Shown: piece by piece, positions 44,974 to 56,223 of the stretch
How the letters are laid out: every line of letters starts with the position of its first letter
Numbering within the stretch: position 1 is the stretch's first letter
NCBI GenBank assembly: GCA_020465985.1
Contig: JAANYP010002037.1
Location: 127,867-191,866, forward strand
DNA from: Centrapalus pauciflorus
Taxonomy: Eukaryota; Streptophyta; Magnoliopsida; Asterales; Asteraceae
Direction of reading: 5' to 3'
DNA length: 64,000 nt
Program-made: the position numbers and the translations under genes
The notes under the pieces: model-generated
Database searches by the model: none
What the model was told of the DNA's origin: nothing
Seen by the model: the letters and a program-made list of their open reading frames with translations, nothing else

Positions 44974-47962
44974 TTAAGTACTCGGTTTATTTAAACTACT
45001 TCCAGCAAACAGGCCCTGTTCTACACATACTTTAACTACATTTAGATATTTTCTGGCCTCAAACTCCATATGTGCATCACTCGAGATTTGATGAGTATGT
45101 AGAACTTGAAGGTCATCTTTCGAGAGATTAACTAGGTGCAGCGGATCGTATACTCTAAGAATTACTTTTTCTTCAAAGTCTTCCATCACCGCTTCACCTG
45201 TTTCACTTTCCACATACTACCAATTGAGATTATTCAAAACATTTTGTGGTATTGGCTTGAGAGGGACTTTCTTCAAACATCTAACCGGTTTATATTGAAT
45301 TTTCATCCAAGGTCTTCCGGTTAGAGGATCAATTCTGGTATAGTCCATTACGCGTTTGCCAACTCTCGGATTGAGCCTTGCAAACTTTCTCGACCTCCCT
45401 TCAATTCTGATGATCTTAGCTATGATTTCCGCGTAAGGATCGTTGCCTATATTTATGAGCTCCTTCCATGCCAACGCCTTTATCTCAACCTTTGGGAAGG
45501 AGTTGAAATCTTTCAGTCTTCTTCTGAGATACTGGAGGCCATCCTTTTGTTTGATAATGAATAGCTGCAGTTCTCGATCAAAGAACCAGCTTAGAATATT
45601 TTCTGACAACTCTCTAGAACCAGGCACGCGCATCTTTTTCTTCACCTCTAACTCCTTATTCTCTGCCCTCAACCACAGCTTTCTTTTTTCTTCATTTGTA
45701 AGCTCTCTGGCAGACTCTTCAAATGATGATTCAGCATTTAAAGCAGCTTTGACCGCTTCTATGTCAATCATATTATTCCCTTCCGACACATATGTATCTG
45801 TGAACGAATTCTGTTGAACGATGATCTCATTCGCCTCATCTTCTTCATCAACATAAACCTCATCATCAGATTTCCAGTCTGTTATGTCTTCAGGCACGAA
45901 CTCCCCTTCTTCCAGGTCTTCAACTTCATCCTCAAAATCAAAGTCAAAATTTAACGGCTCTTCCTCGATATCCATCAGAGCTTCGATGATTTCATTCATA
46001 TCGCTCTCGACCACCTTCGAGGAACTTGCCTCTCCTCCTTCGGCTTCACCTTGACTAGGCTCCCCCTGAGTTTCAGCATATAGAGCAGCAGGAAAATCTA
46101 CTGGCTCATTCTCTTTCTGTGCATTGGGATCATCGCCTTCATCATCTCCCTCTTGTTGCACCTCCGGATCTCTACAACTCGTCCCCCCTTGAGCCTTTAG
46201 ATTTTTCAATAACTGCTCGATAAGGGACCTCATTGATCGGATTTCGGCAGCTTGATCTGCCACTAAGGATTTTAGCTCAAGATTTTCTTCCTCCATCTTT
46301 CCAACAGATTTCTTTAACTCAACATTTTCTTTGTCAATATTTGCGTTATGAGTCTGTATCTCACCAACAGCTTTTGTCAATTGAAAGATTTGGACTTGCT
46401 GGAAGTCAACCTTGCTCCTCAGCTCAGAAAATCTTTGATTGTCCATGAAGGTTGATGATGTGGATGGTATGGATTGGATGGGAGAGGGGATGATTGGTGG
46501 AGGAACGGATGCTTGAACAGGTGGTGGTGGTGGAATGGGTTCTGATGATTGGGCAGAAGGTATTTCTGGCTCGGGAGCGGGAGCAGAGGCTGATGAAGCT
46601 CCCTGCATGAAGCGATGTCTCTTTGCTCTCTGCCTCGTTATCAAAGGAGTAATTTCCTCATCTTCAAAATCAGAGTCATCCGACTCCTGTGAGGTTCTTC
46701 TTTTCTCTGTCTCTTGATTAATCACCATCACTCGGGATCCATATGTGCGAATTAGGATAGAAGGATCCTCTGGCTCCTTCTCAACCTCAATTTCTTCCAT
46801 TTCTTCTGATTCGGAGTCTGATTCATTCTCTTGTTCAACATGCACATATTCATCTATCTGCCTAAAACAAATCTTCTTCCCCTTCTGGAGGCTCCAAGAG
46901 ATCTCCAATAAGTTCAGAAGTGATTGCCTCGTTTGCATTAGGCTCGGCTGCCTAAATTTCCTCCAAGGTCTCCACCCGAGGATCAGATTCGGGTGCTGCA
47001 CTTGACGGACCAGCTTCCTCTGGCTCCTGCATTCTGCTTGTCGAAGGCCTAGTAGCCTGATTTTGTCTCGCTGTCGGTCTTGGCCTCCTCCTCTGTTGCT
47101 GAAGCCTCAGTTGTGGCGGTTGCGGTTGTTGCGGTTGTTGTGGAACACGTATATCCCCTGCCCAGTTGGCACCTTCCCCAACTCGGAAATCTGGATTGAC
47201 TACTGCCCCAAACAGTGGTGCCTCCAGTGGCCTCGCTAATCTTCCTCGATGAGCTTGACAATCTGCAAAGATGCGTTTATCAATCACCGCAACACTTTGA
47301 ATTTCATTTAGCTGTGGCAGGTTCGGTAGAAAATGTCTGATCAGCATCATTACGAATCTTGGATGTAGCAGAAATCTTTCTCTGTCTGGAGCTGTTATTT
47401 ATTGAATAAACTCGGTAAAGAACATCTCTAAGAAGCTAAACCTTTGATTGTAAACCAATGCTATCTTCCCTGACTGAATCTTTGACACAATGTAATCAAA
47501 TCCTGCTTTCTTGGCGGCAAAACACACCATAAAAACGTGTGCTAGATATCGCCACTGTCCTATCAGCCCGCTCTTCATGAAAGAGGACTTAGCCACGTCC
47601 AGGCTATATCCCATTCTAACAAAAGCCGCCTGCCTGATTGATAACGGGAAGTCAATCGGCCCATTCTCTTGTTCTTGAGATCCGAGCTGCAACACTTGAC
47701 GTAACATGTCAGCTGAAAACACTAGAGGGTGTCCAGCGACTCTCGTCCTTAATACTGTCGGAGTAACAGTACAGTCCACTTGTAAATGATCCCAAAACTG
47801 AAGAACGTATGGGATGACTATCTGAATATTATGGGATATAGCATATGCAATCCTTGATCCAATCAAAAAATCCACCATCTGGCGGTAGGCTTGGGCCTCT
47901 GGAATCGCATGGTCCGGAGATATGACCATATTATGCTTATGCATGAAGATTCTATCTGCCAT
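44974..47962 (-). pseudogene. Third ORF of element B, nearly intact
   Basis: About 995 codons in the pol-LTR slot. Start MADRIFMHKHNMVISPDHA. The N-terminal domain (AYRQMVDFLIGSRIAYAI, VLQFWDHL, MLRQVLQLG; 47962-47402) follows the pattern of the A3 third ORF. Next come a Gln/Pro/Arg-rich linker (47180-47040), an acidic region (SDSESEEMEEIEVEKE), a coiled coil (residues VDFQQVQIFQLTKAVGEI, NVELKKSVGKMEEENLELK; about 46430-46200), a second acidic region and a C-terminal domain (FFDRELQLFIIKQKDGLQYL, KALAWKELINIG). Damage is limited: stops at 47401-47399 (TAA), 46954-46952 (TAG) and 45219-45217 (Trp to TAG), and one shift near 46870. No signal peptide or membrane segment. Function unknown. Confidence 0.82.
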
Positions 47963-49292
47963 GTCTGCACAATAAAGCATATAAGATATTAGAATTATTA
48001 AATAGACATAAACTTGTTTAAATTCAAATTTGTTTTATTTTGAAATTGTATAAGTACAAAATCCAACACCTATGAATTTCTACAAGTTTAATTTAAGTTT
48101 TAAACCAATAATTCGAATATAATAGTAAACTCGAATGACAAGTTCGAAACAACCATAGCTTCGAATTTAGAGTATGCTTCGAGTTTAATGACAAACTCGA
48201 AGCCAAATTCGAAGTTATGAACAAATTCGAATTAATGAACAAACTCGAACAAGTCGGTTTAAATAACAACAAAAATCCAAGATTTTAACCATTTTAGACT
48301 TAGAAAATTACATTCATTAGTCCTAATAGGTTCTAATCAAAGATATTTGTGGTAAATTTGATGTTTCACCGGTTCAAAGTTTGTTATTTTGAAATACAAA
48401 CTTTCCACCTTTAAAACTTCAAAATCCATTAATTTTGGCTCAAATGAAGTCTAAAACCACCTAAATCTTGTACAATACACTTGATTATACCTAGATTTGT
48501 TTGTAGTCTCGAACACAAATGGACAAAAGTCGACAAATAGTATGAAACTCGAAAAACGATAAACTCGAAGCACAAACTCGAAATCTCTCTGATAAACTCG
48601 AAGGGTCAAAGTCGAAGGTAGGTGATTTAAGACTTGTCACTGTTGACCTATTTATACTAACCACCTTCGAGTTTGTTACCACTTTCGAATTTAACAGCAA
48701 ATTCGAAGATCCTACCAAATTCGAATATGTATTCGATTTTGGTTAAACTCGAATTGAACTTTGAAAATTTGAAAATTTCGAAAACCTTTGAATTAAATTC
48801 AACTTTTTCAACCTTTTCATGTAACGGAATAAACTATGCCAAATCTTTTACCCTAAGCACAAGATTTTCATGCAATGTTTATTTTATTTAAACTAGGAAT
48901 GCACCCTAAGTAATTTTGACCTTTTTCCTAAGTAAAAGTAAAAATAAAAATAAAAATAAAAATAAAAAAATAAAATAAACTAAGATAAATTAAAGTAAAA
49001 ATTGTGAACAAAAAATTAAACTTAGACTAAACTAAATTATTTAAACTTTACAGCCTTTACTAAATACTTAATAGAGTATTTTTTACGAGTATAGTCAAAG
49101 AAAGGTTCAATCAGATAGCGGCGTCAAATACGCACTTTCAGTACTTAAACTTTCACACTTAGGAATTTTTGATTCCTTTGATTGTTTGTCGTGACATACA
49201 TTTCTAGCCGATTGTTGGTATTATTTTCCCTTTAAACATGTTACATTTCGGAATATCCCTTAGCTTTTTTATTTATCGTGAAATTATCTTAC
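47963..49292 (-). other. Pre-third-ORF spacer of B with TTCGAA boxes
   Basis: Non-coding. 48110-48250 and 48545-48760 hold about twenty boxes of ATTCGAA, CTCGAA or TTCGAG type, the same core as in this element's LTR. 48925-48985 is an AAAAT-rich low-complexity run. The gypsy junction is at 49292/49293. Confidence 0.75.
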
Positions 49293-49354
49293 GTGCAAAA
49301 GTTGGATTCAAGTAGCAAATTAGGAACTATAACTGCTGCGACAAACGATTCGAG

Positions 49355-50686
49355 GTAAAAATCATTCAATCTTTCGGATTTATGAAGTTTGGTTCGGTTT
49401 TTATAAAAACCGATTTCTAAGGTTTAAGAGGCAAATGTGTATGCATGTTGGAAATAATTGTGGGAATGTTAAAATCGAGCATATATGTTGTAGTATACCA
49501 AATTTCAGATTCAAATTCCACTCCTAAGTATGATTTCTGAAATTAGTGTGTGTTTTAGTGTGTGTGTTCATCGAGACTCATAAGAAAAATGGACATAAAT
49601 GGGTTATTTTGGTACAATATGACATGATATAAGTTGAAATAGTGTATTTAAGTTCATATCTGCAATTTTAGATACTCAAACATGCAAAAATGGTCAAAAA
49701 CGTAAATCTGGAAAATATTGGAAATTTCACCAAGTATGAACTCGGTCCGGATCCATCCGAATTCGGATCCGTACCCAGTTCGGACCTACAGTGTTTCGGA
49801 CCAATTACTATTACGGGTCCATCCCAATCCGGACCCCAACCTATTTCAGACAAATACCAATTTCGGACAATTCACAATCCGGATCACCAATTTCGGACAT
49901 AGCCAAATTCGGACCAAGGATCAATTTCGGACAATACCTGTTTTCGGACCCCAATTCGGATCCAACCAACTTCGGACCATCACCCCAAATTCGGACCAAT
50001 TACAATTCGGACCATCCGAATTCGGATGTGGTCCGAATTCAGAACCCAATTACATTTAAAATTACAGAATACAAGTTTTAAGCAATTACTGACATTATTC
50101 ACTATTACACTTACATTACAGATCATTGTGGTGTTATCAAAACACACATTGATTCAGGATCAAGTCACAAAACCAATCACTGTGAGTTGCAGATTATCAT
50201 TCGAACATTTATTGTTTTTACATTCATGTTTATACATTCAATGGCATGTTCACGTTGTTCATATACTTCATTTGGCACTCATGAAATGATTTGTTGTTAT
50301 GATGCACACTCGTACTTGACATGTAACACACATGTAGCTTGCGTTCATTTGAAAGTGCATCTATTTACATCATGCTTGCACTGCATGATCATTACTTCAT
50401 AATCTGATGCGACCTGGACTGGGGCTGACAGCAGGCCACTGTCGGGGACTGATCATCCCACTCGTATCCCATCAGGTTTGGCACATCCCCGATCAGCATA
50501 TTGAACTGCCAACCCATGCTTGCACTGCATGGTTTTCACATACACTGAGGCTTACACTGCCGATATTCACATGCATGGGGCTTACACTGCCCATGGTTAA
50601 GCATTGTTTGTAAAGAAATATTTGTTGTATGCATAATCTGTTATCTCACTAAGCATTTAGCTTACTGTTGACTCACATTGTTTCAG
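49355..50686 (+). other. Putative leader intron in G1 5' LTR
   Basis: Donor CGAG|GTAAAAATC and acceptor TGTTTCAG|GCAAAGGC, 1332 nt. The same pair is at 56224 and 57558 in the 3' LTR. The acceptor is preceded by a pyrimidine-rich stretch and CACTAAGCATTTAGC. If used, it would remove the box array and many upstream ATGs from the gag leader. Confidence 0.5.
49740..50045 (+). repeat. TTCGGAC/TCCGAA box array, G1 5' LTR
   Basis: About twenty boxes with cores TTCGGACC, ATTCGGATC and CCGAATTCGG at irregular 10-25 base spacing. The sister array is at 56609-56915 in the 3' LTR. CpG-rich compared with surroundings. Confidence 0.8.
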
Positions 50687-50986
50687 GCAAAGGCAAAAGT
50701 GTAGCTGGACCTTCCACTTAAGCATATCAAATCAATATCCCGGAGACCTTAGTAGCTATTGGTACTTGAATGTAATAGCTTTGGGCTGGGATTTCTACTT
50801 CTAAAACAATTATGTTGATGTAATAGTTAGACTTTTATCACTGTAGACATGTATTCTATTGCTTTAGTGTGGATGTGCTTAATTCTAATTTAAGTATTCA
50901 ATTTCAATTATTATGATACTCATTGGGTTGTTAGTCGATCCTGGAGATTACAATTATATCATTAATTTAACAAGGGCGTCACAGTT

Positions 50987-50999
50987 TGGTATCAGAGCA
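50987..50999 (+). other. Primer-binding site of G1
   Basis: TGGTATCAGAGCA three bases after the LTR end, complementary to the 3' end of initiator methionine tRNA. Confidence 0.93.
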
Positions 51000-51186
51000 T
51001 TAGTTTGAGGTTTCAAGTGTCCGCGAGGACTTGGACTCAAACTTAGGTTATGATATTAGAATGAACTTCTAAGTAATGATCTGAACTAAGATAGGATTGA
51101 CATGCACACGGGGAAACACAAAGGGTAACTGTACACTTAGGACTTACAAATAAATGTTCTAAATATAAGTTGTTATATTTCAGAAC
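51000..51186 (+). other. G1 leader between PBS and gag
   Basis: Non-coding leader of about 190 bases; one upstream ATG at 51061. It ends TTTCAGAAC directly before the gag ATG, which itself resembles a splice acceptor. Confidence 0.6.
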
Positions 51187-54100
51187 ATGTCAGGAGACGA
51201 TATGACTCCTCAGCAAATGTTCCAGATGATGCAAGCTCTTATGGAACAGAACAATGAGCTACAATCCAAACGAATGGCTGAGCAGGCTCAGTCATTTGCT
51301 GATCAGTTAAGGGCCAGAGATGAGGCCGAGGCAAAACGTAAAGCTGACAAACGAAAGAACAAGGAACAGCAACAAGATGACCAAGAGGAAAGACAAGATA
51401 CTGGGTCTTCCAACCGATCAAGGGGCTGTAGGTTTAAGGACTTCAAAAGTAACGGGGCTGTTACTTTTGATGGAACCGGAGATGCTGTGACTGCATTGGA
51501 ATGGATCACCACCACGGAACGAACTTTCAGGATCAGCGACTGCGCTGATAAAGACATGGTCCGCTTTGCAACCGCTATGTTTGCAAGGGACGCTGTTATG
51601 TGGTGGGATGCCATGACGCATGTGTTGACGATGGAGGTAGTGTCGCACATGTCCTGGAATGAATTCAAGGAAGTATTCTCCCAGCAATACTGTCCTACTG
51701 ATGAGAAGCGCCGTCTAGAGGCGAAGTTCCTGAATCTGACTCAAGGAACGAAAACGGTTACACAATATGCCGTTGAGTTCACCCGCTTAAGTTTGTTTGT
51801 ACCACATCAAGTTGACACGGAAGAAAGGAAGATAGCCCGGTTTGAGGCCGGACTAGACTATGAGATACGCCGAACCATAAGTGGGGTTCGTTATACAACG
51901 TTTGCTGGGTTACTTGAGGCTGCTCGAAATGTGGAGCAGATTGTCTTGATGTCTGGTTATGTCATCGGTTCAGCTGTCGCATCACCGACTCAACCGTCGC
52001 CGCCAAAAAGGCAGCGGGAGTCTGGATCCTCCCGATTCTCTCCCCAATCTCATCAACAATCATCATCACCCAAGAAGGGAAGGGCCTTCTCGGCCAGTTC
52101 AGAAATGAGGGACTGCAGACGATGCAGAAAGGCGCACTCTGGGGAGTGCAAGACTCAAGACATGTATTGTTTCTGCTGTGGGCAGAAAGGCCATCACTGG
52201 GAGCATTGTCCACGAAAAGATGATGCATGCTACAACTGCCACAGACTTGGCCATTTCTCAAGGGACTGCCCGAAACCCCCACGAGATCAGAATGCTCCAC
52301 AATCAACAGCAAGATCTTCTGTAGCTTCCACGGCTCGCAGGGATCAATCTCAAAGGGCTCCAACAAGGGCGTTCCAAATCACAGCTGAAGAAGCAAAAGA
52401 TGACCCGGAGGTGGTCACTGGTACGTTTTATGTAAATTCAATTCCTGCACGTGTACTATTTGACTCTGGAGCAAATCGTTCGTTTGTCTCCACTACATTT
52501 GCTCGTCAATTCAATATGCCTACTTCCAAACTGCAATTTGTACTTGACATAGAGACTGCTAGCAACATGTTAGTTAAAGCAGACAAGGTATATAGGAATT
52601 GCACTTTACTTGTAGAAGATGTAGTGTTCAACATAGATCTAATTCCCATGGAGTTCGGGGAATTCGATATCATAGTAGGTATGGACTGGTTAGTTCATAA
52701 CGAGGCCCAAATCGTTTGCAAGAAAAGAATGATTAAGATCACCACACCTGAGGGCCGAGACATATGCATTTATGGTGATAGACACAAAGGCGACTTATGC
52801 CTTATTTCAATTGCAAAAGCCCGAAAGCACGTTGCCAAGGGTTGTTCAGCTTACTTAGCCTACGCTGTCGATGCAAAGGCTGAAGTTCAATCTCCTTCTA
52901 CCGTTTCCGTCGTTTCCGAATTTCCTGATGTCTTTCCAGAAGATATCTCGGGATTGCCACCTGATCGCCAAGTGGAATTCCGCATTGACCTCATTCCCGG
53001 AGCTGCTCCAATAGCAAAGGCTCCTTACCGTCTAGCCCCTGCTGAAATGCAGGAAATGATGAAGCAGTTACAGGAGCTACTTGACAAAGGTTTTATCCGC
53101 CCAAGTTCATCTCCTTGGGGTGCTCCTGTTCTGTTTGTCAAAAAGAAAGATGGCACATTGCGAATGTGCATCGACTATCGAGAACTCAACAAAGTCACAA
53201 TCAAGAACAAATACCCGTTGCCCCGGATTGATGATCTCTTCGACCAGTTACAAGGCGCAAGTTACTTCTCGAAGATTGATCTTCGTTCGGGTTATCACCA
53301 ACTCAAAGTACACCCTGATGACATTCCAAAGACGGCTTTCAGAACTCGTTACGGACACTACGAGTTTCTGGTAATGTCGTTCGGTCTTACTAATGCGCCG
53401 GCCGCTTTCATGGATCTCATGAATCGAGTCTGCCGGCCAATGCTCGACAAATCGGTCATCGTGTTCATCGATGACATTCTCATTTATTCAAAAACCGAAG
53501 AGGATCATGCAGCACATCTGCGAGAATTGCTAGAGTTGCTGCGCAAAGAGCGACTTTATGCCAAATTCTCTAAGTGTGAATTCTGGTTGAGGCAGGTACG
53601 TCTCAACGTTTGAAACAATTTCATGATCCTTATACTCAATCATAAATTATTTTATTAACTTGTACCTCTTAAACAATTAATTCAGATCCAATTCTTGGGG
53701 CACGTGATATCTGGTGCTGGGATTGCTGTTGATCCTGCAAAGATCGAAGCTATCCAGAACTGGGAATCACCCCGCAACGCCTCAGAGATTCGGAGTTTTC
53801 TAGGATTGGCTGGTTACTACCGCCGATTCATCAAAGACTTCTCCAAAATCGCCGTTCCTCTAACAAAGCTTACTCGCAAGAACGCGACCTTCTTTTGGAA
53901 AGAAGAACAACAAATAGCTTTTGACAAACTGAAGAGTCTGCTAAGTGAAGCACCTGTGTTAGCCCTGCCTGAAGGGAACGAAGACTTTGTTGTCTATACA
54001 GATGCATCAGGCACGGGTTTAGGTGCTGTTCTAATGCAAAGAGGAAACGTCATAGCTTATGCTTCTGGACAACTCAAACCGCATGAGAAAGATTACTCTA

Positions 54101-55824
54101 CTCATGATCTAGAGCTAACTGCTGTGACTTTCGCTCTCAAATTATGGAGACACTACTTGTATGGAACCAAGTGTCAGCTCTACACCGACCACAAAAGTTT
54201 GAAGTACATATTCAGTCAGAAGGACTTGAATATGAGGCAAAGAAGGTCAATGGAGCTGATCAAAGATTACGACTGTGAAATTCTATATCACCCGGGGAAG
54301 GCCAACGTAGTGGCCGATGCCTTAAGCAGAAAAGCGTATTGCAAGGCATACTGCTATGCCTTGACTTCCACGATACTGACTTCAACGATCATAGACGATG
54401 TAAGAGCTGCTCAGTTGCAGGCCCTAAAAGAAGAGAATGTTAAAGATGAAGATATCAGAATACAGTTGCCATTAATGCAAGATGATGGAACTGGATTAAA
54501 GGGTATTTATGGCAGAATGTGGGTTCCTAAGTTCGGGAACATGCGGGAAGTGATACTTGAAGAAGCTCACCAATCCAAATTCTCAATTCATCCTGGCAGC
54601 ACAAAAATGTACAACGACCTGAAGGCCGATTTCTGGTGGCCAGGGTTGAAAAGGGACGTTGGTCAATATGTAGAGAAGTGCAGAACTTGTCGTTTAGTCA
54701 AAGCAGAGCACCAACAACCCTATGGTAGTATGCAACCTCTTCCTATCCCAGAATGGAAGTGGGACCATATTACTATGGATTTCGTAACCAAGCTACCTAA
54801 GACTCGTCGTCAACATGACGCCATTTGGGTCATTGTTGACCGATTGACAAAATCTGCTCACTTCATTCCAATCCGAGAAACTTATTCACTCGACCGTCTT
54901 GCCCAGATCTACGTAAACGAAATCGTTATTAGGCATGGTGTGCCTAAGTCTATTGTCTCCGACCGAGATAGTAGATTCACTTCCAACTTCTGGGCTGCTC
55001 TACAACAGGGTCTTGGTACTCGTATCGCAATGAGTACTGCATATAGACCTCAATCTGATGGTCAAAGTGAAAGAACAATTTTAACCCTCGAAGACATGCT
55101 CAGAGCCTGTGTCATGGATTTGGGTGGTAACTGGGACGATCACCTCCCATTGGTTGAATTCTCCTACAACAATAGTTACCATTCCACTATCAAGATGGCA
55201 CCGTTCGAGTCTCTATATGGCAGAAAATGTAGGACTCCAACCTGTTGGAGGGAAACAGGAGAAACTCCAATAGCCGGTCCTGCTTTGCTGCAAGAAACCA
55301 ATGAAAAGATACAACTCATTCGGCAGTACATGAAAACGGCACAAGATCGGCAAAAGAATTATCATGATCGCCGACACAAAGCGATAGAATTTCAAATAGA
55401 TGATTGGGTCTACTTGAAGGTTTCCCCGATGAAGGGAGTTACAAGATTCGTTAAGCGAGGAAAGTTATCGCCTCGATTCATAGGACCCTTCAAAATACTA
55501 GAAAGAGTTGGGAATCAGTCCTATCACTTGGACTTGCCGGAAGAATTGTCTGGTGTTCACCCGGTCTTTCATGTTGGATACTTAAGAAAAAGTCTGGTGC
55601 CAGACAGGGAACCATGGACTGATCATTCGTACATTAAGGTTGACGAACGGCTAAGGTTCGTTGATGAACCGGAGTGCATTTTGGAGACAAAAGTCAAAAA
55701 GCTACGGAACAAAGAGATCAGGATGGTGCTGGTCAAGTGGAAGCATCATCGGGGAGCTAATCATACTTGGGAATCAGAAGAGGACATGAAGACTAAGTAC
55801 CCAAGTCTGTTTAGCGCAGCATGA
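51187..55824 (+). CDS. G1 gag-pol polyprotein (two exons)
   Basis: Exon 1 is 51187-53595, exon 2 is 53686-55824; phase is kept across the 90-nt gap. In exon 1, a capsid-like gag domain covers residues ~80-255, zinc knuckles lie at 310-321 (C-x2-C-x3-H-x3-C), 328-341 and 348-361 (CYNCHRLGHFSRDC), protease DSGA at 426-429, and RT from ~600 with FIDD at 760-763. Counting from 53695 in exon 2: RNase H catalytic D103, E140, D165 and D208; integrase H292, H299, C329, C332 and D362, D423, E459 (36 apart, D,D(35)E); GRKCRTPTCW at 509-518; chromodomain-like 650-705 ending YPSLF. All catalytic residues I checked are present. Gag and pol are in one frame with no shift. The product would be cut by its own protease; the chromodomain would steer integration towards marked chromatin. 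Without the promoter half of the 5' LTR, autonomous expression is doubtful. Confidence 0.93.
53596..53685 (+). other. Putative 90-nt intron between RT and RNase H of G1
   Basis: The conserved text breaks after CEFWLRQ and resumes IQFLGHVIS, exactly the expected continuation for this family. The gap starts GTACGTCTC and ends ATTAATTCAG, is AT-rich unlike the coding flanks, carries a branch-point-like TTAAC/TTAAA 20-30 bases before the end, and has an in-frame TGA at 53611-53613. CAG|GT...AG|A are good plant splice sites. An inserted non-intron sequence would not be expected to begin and end so exactly at both. Confidence 0.75.
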
Positions 55825-55861
55825 CTTCGCGGACGAAGTATAGGCGTGGTGGAGCCCATGC
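55825..55861 (+). other. Post-stop hairpin and polypurine region of G1
   Basis: The palindrome CTTCGCGGACGAAG (55825-55838) starts directly after the stop codon; a comparable TTCGNGGACGAA motif right after pol is common in plant chromodomain gypsy elements. A G-rich stretch GGCGTGGTGGAGCC before the LTR start is the likely, rather weak, polypurine tract. Confidence 0.65.
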
Positions 55862-55996
55862 TGTAACATCCCAATTTTCAATTATATGTAATTTACAAGT
55901 ATTTGGACTTAATGGTGGTATTAATGAATTATTATTACAATTTAAGATTATTTTGATCATATTATCAGTTAAATAAGAAAATACGAAGTTGAGGGG

Positions 55997-56002
55997 TATA
56001 AA
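55997..56002 (+). promoter_or_regulatory. TATA box of G1 LTR
   Basis: TATAAA in GAGGGGTATAAAGTGC, about 135 bases into the LTR and about 220 before the leader donor. It is absent from the 5' LTR because that copy is truncated, and mutated in the solo LTR (near 1825-1835). Confidence 0.65.
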
Positions 56003-56223
56003 GTGCAAATGGGTCAAAATAGCAAATAAAAGATGGGAAAAGCCTTTCACTTTTCAAAATCCTTTCTCTCTCTACTCTCTCTCTCTCTCTCACCGGTTTC
56101 TCACATCTCTCTCTAACTCTCGGCTTTGATCCAAGAACACCCAAGAACTCAACGATTTCAAGTGCAAAAGTTGGATTCAAGTAGCAAATTAGGAACTATA
56201 ACTGCTGCGACAAACGATTCGAG

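Larger units (their letters stand above)
49293..50983 (+). repeat. 5' LTR of G1, 5'-truncated
   Basis: Collinear with 56162-57854 of the 3' LTR but starting at GTGCAAAAGTTGG; the first 300 bases, including the TATA box, are absent. It ends AAGGGCGTCACA. Box array at 49740-50045; donor and acceptor of the leader intron are kept. Confidence 0.93.

Noticed and set aside
45443..47005. Plus-strand open frames opposite the third ORF of element B
   Set aside because: Ser-rich mirror images of the acidic minus-strand ORF.
51303..52366. Minus-strand open frames opposite G1 gag
   Set aside because: Shadows of the well-supported plus-strand gag; compositions mirror it and no motif is present.
53596..53685. 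Simple frameshift or programmed recoding site instead of an intron
   Set aside because: The coding text is interrupted by 90 extra bases, not by a 1-base shift, and both edges fit splice consensus.
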